Of a stretch of DNA of 64,000 nucleotides, positions 58,003 to 64,000 are shown piece after piece. Under the pieces are notes generated by a model. It made no database searches and had not been told where the DNA came from. It saw only the letters and a program-made list of their open reading frames with translations. Positions within the stretch are counted from its first letter, which is position 1; each line of letters starts with the position of its first letter. Position numbers and translations under genes: made by a program. Origin of the DNA: Cryptomeria japonica (Eukaryota > Streptophyta > Pinopsida > Cupressales > Cupressaceae); NCBI RefSeq assembly GCF_030272615.1, contig NC_081408.1:616838476-616902475 (forward strand), read 5' to 3'.

Positions 58003-60342
58003 TCAAAGAAGTATGTGAGGAACAAAACCCCATGTGAGGAAAAAGTCCCCCCCATATGAGAGAAGAAGAGTAGGCAAACTGTGACCCCCCCTCAATGGAG
58101 AATCTACACCAATGATAGAAGCTCGATGTATGAAGAAACTACTCCACGAACGTCGAACAACATTCCTCCCCTTAGGAAGAAACAAAACCAAAGGTGTATC
58201 CATGAAGTCTCCCCAATCATGAAGGGAAGATGTATGAAGAAAACTCATGATGAAAGGAATCTCTGAAAACTGCTCAAGTGTCCCCATGTCGATGCTGAAA
58301 GATACCCCCTCCAAAGGTGGTAAACTGTGCCACACTACTGAAAAAGGCACTCCAAGATCTAGTGGAGATGGATGTAGAACATGTCCCAAAGATTCACATG
58401 TCTCCTCAAAAAATAAAGAGACCTCCTCCAACTGCTGTACATAAGTATCCACAATCATGTCAACCTTGAAAGAATGATCATGTAGAGAATGAACAAGAGG
58501 GTCAGAGTGTGCCCTTGCAACAATCAAAGAAAGATCATCTTCATCAAAGAGAAGATGAATGTCATCAATGATGTCTCCCAAATCTGCAATGTAGGATTCC
58601 ATAAACAAACCTGCAATATTTGTCAAGTAATCATCCCATGAATCTAAAGCTGGAAGACAATGAATATCCTGCTGCACTGAATCACATGAAGGCAAAACTA
58701 TCGCACTATCTGCATCATCAGGTGCAATAGGTGATGTGATATCAATATGAGGAGAGGAAATACAAGACTCAAGAACGGGTTCACATGTGAGTATCCCCAA
58801 GTTCAAGTGTCCAAAGTTCTCCTCAAAATTTGAACCATCACAATAAGTATGATCATCATGTGTAGAATCATCAAATGTGAAGTCATCATCATCAACAAAA
58901 TCTGAAAAGGAGTATAACCGAGATGCATGATCAACCACCCCAGTTGCAATGATAGCTCTAGTCTCCATGTCTCTAATGAAAACTGAGTCAGGTGTGAACT
59001 CCACAACTCTCTTAGTTGCGCCATGTGTGATTTGATAGATAGAAAGGAGATTGTTTGTCAAGTGGGGTACACACAACAAATCATTGAAGGAGTTATCCCC
59101 AATGTCAATAGATCCTTTCCCAATCACATCCATGTATGTATGATTGCCCATCAAAATCTGAGGCATGGTGCAAGGCTCAAATGTAGAGAACATAGACTGC
59201 AAAGATGCCATATGATGAGAAGCCCCTGAATCTAGAAGCCATCTCTCCGAATCATGACTGATAGTAGCACATAGAGCTTTTCCTTTTCTTGTTCCAAAAG
59301 AGTGAGTCTTTCCACTTGTAGAAGCCATGAATGCTTGCCCTTTTCCTTTTGAATGTGAGGAAGTTGAAGTTGATGAATCATCCTTCTTGTAGACTTTAGG
59401 CAAATCAATGTTATGTTTTTTGATGATATGTGTGAGCTCATCAATCTTCTTAGAATAGCAACGATGCTCCTCATGACCAATCTTTTTACAATAAGCACAA
59501 GTAGGTCTCTCCCTCTTTGGTGAATTATCTCTCTTGGAAAAGGATGAATCTCCTTGTTGTGGAGAAGATGGTGCTTTTTCCTTAGGCTTTGATTGCCATT
59601 TCTTCTTGTTTGAGTTGTCCTTTCCTTGATTTCCTTTGTTCCCTTGATTTGCCACTAATGCTTGAGACTTAGAAGCCTTAAGAATGCCCATGCTTATCAA
59701 CTTAGTTTGTTCCATCATCAACATTTCATTGAAAGCATCAAATGTAGGCATGGTGTAGCTTGAACCCATTGTCATCCTATGGGTTTGGAAACTAGAAACA
59801 AATGCTGCATATTCTTGTGGAAGCTTGCCTATCAAGTTGAATATCAATTGAGTATCCTTCTTATCAATGCCACAATCTTTGAGTTGTGCCCTCAACTCAT
59901 TTGCCTTAGTGACATAATCTTGTATAGTATCAAAGTTCTTGGGTTCTAACATGGTGAGATCACTATCAATTTGATATCCCCTAATCTCATCAACTTGACC
60001 ATACAAGTCTTGAAACTTTTGCCAAGCATCCTTGATTAGAGTACATTTCTCAATATGAAAAATGAGATCCTTTGATACATACTTTCTTAAGGTACCAATT
60101 GCCATGATATTTTTAGTGAGCCAATCTAAGTGACCAACTGGATCAGCCTTAGGATCAGCTGGAGCAACAATAGTTCCATCAATGTAATGAGTGAGTCCTT
60201 TTTCCATAAGTTTACTCCATGCATCAGTTTTCCAAGAAGCATAGTTATGTGGAGTTAAGAGAGGAAACTTAGAAGAACCCATAGCAACAAAAAGGAAGAA
60301 CACAAGAGCACAAAAGCACAAGAGACACCCCCCCAAATTCAC
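58003..60342 (-). CDS. gag-pro: Gag-protease polyprotein with acidic tail (copia 2)
   Basis: An intact 779-codon frame. The first ATG (60,342) adds a hydrophobic 20-residue start; the ATG at 60,282 (MGSSKFPLLTPHNYASWK) is the likely one. Domains: copia Gag (about residues 25-225, with LPQEYAAFVSSF), Lys/Ser-rich linker, one CCHC knuckle CAYCKKIGHEEHRC (282-295), and retropepsin with intact catalytic motif WLLDSGASHHM (D371-S-G), ending LTNNLLSIYQITHG. Around 508-516 ENFGHLNLG is a trace of the GAG-pre-integrase domain. Integrase and RT should follow. Instead about 265 residues of acidic, then hydrophobic/Ser-rich sequence run to a stop. The protein could assemble and process itself; it cannot reverse-transcribe or integrate. 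Confidence 0.9.
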   Translation of the reverse strand: MNLGGCLLCFCALVFFLFVAMGSSKFPLLTPHNYASWKTDAWSKLMEKGLTHYIDGTIVAPADPKADPVGHLDWLTKNIMAIGTLRKYVSKDLIFHIEKCTLIKDAWQKFQDLYGQVDEIRGYQIDSDLTMLEPKNFDTIQDYVTKANELRAQLKDCGIDKKDTQLIFNLIGKLPQEYAAFVSSFQTHRMTMGSSYTMPTFDAFNEMLMMEQTKLISMGILKASKSQALVANQGNKGNQGKDNSNKKKWQSKPKEKAPSSPQQGDSSFSKRDNSPKRERPTCAYCKKIGHEEHRCYSKKIDELTHIIKKHNIDLPKVYKKDDSSTSTSSHSKGKGQAFMASTSGKTHSFGTRKGKALCATISHDSERWLLDSGASHHMASLQSMFSTFEPCTMPQILMGNHTYMDVIGKGSIDIGDNSFNDLLCVPHLTNNLLSIYQITHGATKRVVEFTPDSVFIRDMETRAIIATGVVDHASRLYSFSDFVDDDDFTFDDSTHDDHTYCDGSNFEENFGHLNLGILTCEPVLESCISSPHIDITSPIAPDDADSAIVLPSCDSVQQDIHCLPALDSWDDYLTNIAGLFMESYIADLGDIIDDIHLLFDEDDLSLIVARAHSDPLVHSLHDHSFKVDMIVDTYVQQLEEVSLFFEETCESLGHVLHPSPLDLGVPFSVVWHSLPPLEGVSFSIDMGTLEQFSEIPFIMSFLHTSSLHDWGDFMDTPLVLFLPKGRNVVRRSWSSFFIHRASIIGVDSPLRGGHSLPTLLLSYGGDFFLTWGFVPHILL

Positions 60343-60954
60343 TCAATCAAAGTACCCCCCCCAAAGTGATGATTTTGGCACTTTATACTTAGTGCGATTA
60401 CAATAAGCCACTTGCAAAACAAGGCAAAGTGGACTTATGATGCAAATTTTACAACTTCTCAAATGAGATACAAGAGACTTCAATCAATAGTGCAATGAAT
60501 CTAACTAAGATTCAAGCAAATATACAAGTACCAAGAGAGCCAAAAATGGCCAAGATCTGAAAGTACAATTTCTACTTACAATGGCATTAATTTGATAGCA
60601 TCATGTGAAATTAGATGAAAAAATACACACTTTCAAAAAAAATGGCACCTGAAAAGGAGGTCATATGACCCCAAATGAAGCCTTTGAAGTTGCAAAAACT
60701 GGGATTACTCAGGGACAGTCACCAAAAACTACATTTTATAAAAAATCCATGCATCAAAATCAAAAACTTTCTTCACCACTGCGGAGAGCACAAAATTCTA
60801 GCCCATTTCAAAAAAAATTGCACCCAAAAAGGAGCAAAAATGAGCAAGTTATGGCCATTTGAAGTTGAACTGCAAAATCAAAAATGCAAATGAGAGGGGG
60901 TCCAAAAATTTTCAAACCCTGCTAATGTGGCACTGATGTCAGAAATTCACTGGG
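60343..60954 (-). other. Copia 2 leader, AT-rich part
   Basis: Noncoding leader next to the gag start. Contains two AAAATGGCACC/AAAATTGCACC repeats (about 60,640 and 60,815). Confidence 0.5.
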
Positions 60955-61560
60955 TTAAATTTGATGGCCGTATGACCGTCACAAAAACTTCACCCTCTGC
61001 TGACTGGGCATCCGTACTGTACGGACAGATTACGTGGACAGATGATTGCGCAGTCCGTACTGTACGGATTTTGATGTGGCACTGTGACTAGGCGCGATGA
61101 CGTGGTGTCCGTACAGATGGGTTTATCTGCGGGCCAGTGGCCGCCTGCCATGTGGCGGGCATGGACTCGTCGGTCTGGTGTCTGCGTGGCGGAGGAGGCG
61201 CTGCCGGAGAGAAAGATCCGGGCCCGAGAGCTGAGGTCGCCGGGAGCGGAGGGAGCCGGTGGAAGCGAGGTGACCGGCGGCGCGGTGTGGACGAGCAGCA
61301 GGGAGGTGCCGGAGATGCCGGAAGCGGAGCAGGGAAGCTATGCTCGGGGAGGACGCGGTCTGTGCTGGGCGGAGACTGGCGGTGTCGGCGGCGGTCGTCG
61401 GCGTTCGACCGGGAAGCGGGAGATGCAGGGTACGGGACGAAGACGGCAAAAGCACTACGGTTGGCGGTGGAGGTACGGGTCGCAGACCTGTAAACTGTGA
61501 AGCACATGTACATTCGGCACGTGCGGACCTGCAAACCTGCGGGGTCACGGGGGGGGGGTC
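60955..61560 (-). other. GC-rich leader segment of copia 2
   Basis: About 600 bases, strikingly GC- and CpG-rich in an AT-rich window. Two copies of the near-palindrome TCCGTACTGTACGGA lie at 61,011-61,025 and 61,054-61,068. Several frames are open on both strands simply because stops are rare; none resembles a family. It could be an RNA structure for packaging or translation, or captured foreign sequence. Confidence 0.6.
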
Positions 61561-61930
61561 TGCGAACCCCCCAAAAAAACCACTTTTTTTTTTTTTTTTT
61601 TTAATTTTTTAATTTTTTTTTTTTTTCGACTTTTCAAAAAAAATTTGATTTTTTTTTATTTTTCGATTTTTGACGAAATGTTTTTAGAAAAAAATTTCCG
61701 AAAAATAATTTTAAAAAATTGAAAATCCGTACGATTATAGGAAAATTGGGGAAAAATTTTTCCTCACCAAAATAGGCCAAATTTATAACCAAAATTCATG
61801 GAAACGACCTTTTGGACGCAATGGCGGGGTCGGATCTGGTCTAGGACGTCTCCAAAAGATGCTACTCCTCAGATCTGCCTCTTGACGTCGCAATAATGCC
61901 TCTTCAAGACGAATCAATGAAGCCCCAATG
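61561..61930 (-). other. Copia 2 leader, T/A homopolymer part
   Basis: Long T and A runs on the plus strand (61,580-61,660), then moderately GC-balanced sequence up to the primer site. Confidence 0.5.
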
Positions 61931-61942
61931 GCTCTGATACCA
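61931..61942 (-). other. Primer-binding site of copia 2
   Basis: On the minus strand TGGTATCAGAGC directly follows the 5' LTR end CCAACA. It is complementary to the initiator methionine tRNA 3' end, the standard plant copia primer. Confidence 0.93.
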
Positions 61943-62423
61943 TGTTGGATTTTGCCAAGATCAAGAGGTCAATGAAATGTACAAAATAGAGACATAATAT
62001 GGGACAAGAATAAACTGTATTCTCATCAATAGAAAATGATTCAATAGTTGTTACATACAATGTAGATGAGCCTGCTTATATAGGCAAGGCTAGGGATATG
62101 TATGAGCACACAAACATGACATGTGGCTCAATAAGAAACAAGGGTAGGTAGGAAATAGGTGTGGGTAGGTAGGAGAAATAATATAATATTCCACATGAGG
62201 TGGATCACCCACTGAAGGTGGAATTATCACTCCACAATAAGTGGATATGATAGTGTAATAACAAGATCAACACCATAAGAGGTGGAATTTCTCCTACACA
62301 CACTATCCCAATGTGGCACAAACACCCAAGTGTCTCATATCCAAACTATTATGAAATGCATTATCCTAAGTAAACTTAAGTAAGTGTAATAATATCCATG
62401 ATGAATAATTATTTACACCAACA
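61943..62423 (-). repeat. 5' LTR of copia 2
   Basis: 481 bases. On the minus strand a TATATAAG box lies at 62,082-62,075, the likely promoter. Confidence 0.95.
62075..62082 (-). promoter_or_regulatory. TATA box of copia 2 5' LTR
   Basis: TATATAAG on the minus strand within CCTATATAAGCAGG. The same sequence is in the 3' LTR near 57,430. Confidence 0.65.
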
Positions 62424-62428
62424 CACAC

Positions 62429-63544
62429 ATTACATTCAAAAGAGGGGTTTAATTCACTAGATCCAATCCCCAAAGGTGAGAGATTGAATACTAAGTGAAT
62501 TGCAGTAAATTTGGAAAGTAAATTGACCCTCTTTTGTAATAGACTAGTTGAATTAAGCAAATTGAGACTAAATGTAGAAATGGAAAAGAAATGATTATAT
62601 CTTGAGATAGAGATGCGAGATGAAGATGTGCACCTAGAATTAGCAGTAGAATGTTGAGGTGAAGCTTCGCTACAAATCTAAACAAAAGTTGCAGGGACTG
62701 TGTAAGTTATGCATGGTCCTCCAAAAAATCCATGTGCCGAAAAGGGTTTCTCTGTCTCTAAAAATGAAGCCTAAACCTGCAATTACAATCGTGCACCTGC
62801 AACCTACACACATAAAAGAGAGGAAAAAGTTGTTCGGATTGGGGGTTTACTTTTAGGTCAAACCACATTTTGGAATTAACCAAGTGGTTGTAAAATGCTA
62901 CAAATAAATGAAAGGAATTGTCTGAAGTAGAATCCACCTCAAGAAGGGAATGTAATTGAAATGTTGATACCTTCATAGATGAATTTTCTTGAATGGATAT
63001 ATGAAATAGGATGTCTTGAATGTTGATAGAAATATCCTCTTCAATGGTTGAATCCTTGTCTTGAATGTAATACCTATCCTTGAAAGGAGACTTTAAATGC
63101 TCAATGCTTGAATGAATGCTTGAATGTTTGAATGCTTGCACTTGATTTCGCCTTATGATCCACTTTATCATCGACTTTTCTTATCACCGACTTATGAAAA
63201 TAGGAGGGGAAGTGCTCCTTATATACTTGCCAATTAGGGGTATTTAGGTAATTTATCATCTTAGGCCGATGTAGAGAAACTTTTCCCGCTTCATAATTGA
63301 CAAGCTCAATGCAAGGGGGGATCAAAGGGGGCCCAAAATAGGGCTAGGACAAGGGTGTCACACCCCTGTCATGCCCTGATTTAGGACAGGAAATAGCAAA
63401 AGGCAGTCCAGTATGATGGAAAATGCAAGTTATTGATGTCTTGAGCATGTTTTAGGTCTCCGATTAGGCTTAGGAATTCATCCACTAATGTAGAGACCCA
63501 AATGCGGTCTAAAATTGCAAGGGTCACAATTTTATGATGCTACA
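62429..63544 (-). repeat. 5' LTR of gypsy B, main part right of copia 2
   Basis: Continues 57,197-57,299. A minus-strand TATATAAG lies at 63,218-63,225, which the 3' LTR lacks. Ends GATGCTACA at 63,544. Confidence 0.9.
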
Positions 63545-64000
63545 AAAGGAAACCACCATGGAAGAAAGAAACACATGTGCCTTTTGAGTCAACATGGAAG
63601 AGATCAAAAGAGATCTTAATGCTTTGCATCATCCTCAAGTAGACAACACTAGGGACAACAAATAGAAAAATAGGGAAACAAATACAAGAAGATCACACAT
63701 AAGAGAGGAGAGAGAGAGAATCTACGGTGCTAATGAAGATAATCAAGAATGTCATCCTCCCCCCAATCTTTCTAATAACTATTTTGGGAAGATGGACAAC
63801 ACGCAAGAAGAGCCACACCAAGCATAGTAGATGAAGCTATCATAAGTTCCAAACAAGGACCATACTCTAATGATGAGTCACTTTGTTCGTTGCTAGGAGC
63901 TAGGATTAATGCTTTTGAGAATTTAGTAGATAAATAATTTTCAACATCAACATATTCATATTCATCATCTGAAATATTAGGATCAACATTTTCATCATTA
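63545..64000 (-). mobile_element. Gypsy A interior, right part, running off the window
   Basis: Corresponds to 52,346-52,830 of gypsy B (AAAGGAAACC, then GAAAGAAACACATGTGCCTT, later GAGTCACTTTGTTCG), i.e. the 3' noncoding region and the end of the Pro-rich/acidic tail frame. The rest of gypsy A should lie beyond 64,000. Confidence 0.82.

Larger units (their letters stand above)
57300..62423 (-). mobile_element. Copia element 2, young gag-protease-only element
   Basis: Ends TGTTGGAATTTG and ACACCAACA; duplication CACAC at 57,295-57,299 and 62,424-62,428. The uninterrupted site TTTTTCACACATTACATTC is seen at about 50,642. LTRs are 481 bases each and differ at three positions by eye, so the insertion is recent. 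The interior (4.2 kb) has PBS, a GC-rich leader, one intact gag-protease frame, a short 3' region and a polypurine tract. Integrase, RT and RNase H are absent. It probably depends on an autonomous partner with the same PBS and LTRs. Confidence 0.95.
50549..63544 (-). mobile_element. Gypsy element B, inserted in gypsy A, split by copia 2
   Basis: Ends TGTAATATGG (50,549) and GATGCTACA (63,544). Duplication AAAGG at 50,544-50,548 and 63,545-63,549; joining the flanks restores CCCCAAAGAAAGGAAACC, the uninterrupted order seen in gypsy B itself near 52,336-52,356. It lies in the same orientation as gypsy A. Interior 51,794-57,196 has broken gag, protease and a Pro-rich tail, but no RT or integrase. 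The 5' LTR contains copia 2. Confidence 0.9.

Noticed and set aside
58081-58444. Plus-strand frames opposite the copia 2 tail
   Set aside because: Shadows of the 779-codon minus-strand frame; the tail strand has the continuous frame.
61084-61548. Several 118-148-codon frames on both strands in the GC-rich leader
   Set aside because: Open because of high GC content; they overlap each other and show only Pro/Arg/Ser or Gly/Arg composition.
50549-64000. Tandem LTR-interior-LTR-interior array from unequal recombination
   Set aside because: The AAAGG duplications and restored target sequence show a gypsy element inserted into a relative instead.

Overview
The window is nuclear DNA of a land plant with a large, repeat-rich genome. 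The evidence is nested LTR retrotransposons of plant type (Ty1/copia elements with a TGGTATCAGAGC primer-binding site, Sirevirus-like copia LTRs, Ty3/gypsy elements), AT-rich background, and two pseudogene fragments whose closest protein families are plant ARGONAUTE and mevalonate diphosphate decarboxylase. A gymnosperm is my best guess, but nothing here proves it. I see no intact ordinary host gene, no rRNA or tRNA gene and no prokaryotic feature.

Layout. 1-3.4 kb: AT-rich, with one decayed gypsy remnant. 3.4-8.2 kb: a composite repeat district made of an ~85-bp hairpin-bearing tandem repeat, long TC/GA tracts and a satellite built on CACCATATGGTG palindromes. 8.4-9.4 kb: a same-strand chimera of MVD and AGO fragments, bordered on both sides by TTAGGG-like sequence; the right side runs on as ~1.1 kb of degenerate telomere-like DNA. 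10.4-15.7 kb: more satellite, microsatellite and CGGG/CGATA-rich repeats. 15,752-23,270: copia element 1 (5-bp duplication CGATA), inserted in that repeat, with gag and a 3.3-kb extra frame but no pol. 23.3-28.5 kb: the composite repeats resume, partly in inverted orientation, and end in a tandem duplication. 29.0-29.6 kb: a small gene-like minus-strand locus with three exon-like pieces. 31,355-32,115: a solo LTR (duplication TAGTA). 33,352-43,624: gypsy element 1 (duplication ATATG), which carries one intact 952-codon frame of unknown function and no recognisable gag or pol. 43.6-47.1 kb: unassigned AT-rich DNA with a palindrome-rich, promoter-like stretch. 47.1-49.0 kb: a truncated minus-strand copia fragment. 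49.0-64.0 kb: a three-level nest: gypsy A (truncated LTR and 3' region), into which gypsy B inserted (50,549-63,544, duplication AAAGG), into whose 5' LTR a very young copia element 2 inserted (57,300-62,423, duplication CACAC, LTRs differing at 3 of 481 positions by eye).

How it fits together. Every LTR element here that keeps an interior lacks reverse transcriptase, RNase H and integrase. They keep gag, gag plus protease, or an unrelated long frame, so they look like non-autonomous elements moved in trans. The most notable candidates are copia element 2 (intact gag-protease frame with a long acidic tail replacing pol, and a GC-rich leader), the 952-codon frame of gypsy 1, the extra frame of copia 1 (ten in-frame stops, no frameshift), and the AGO-MVD chimera.
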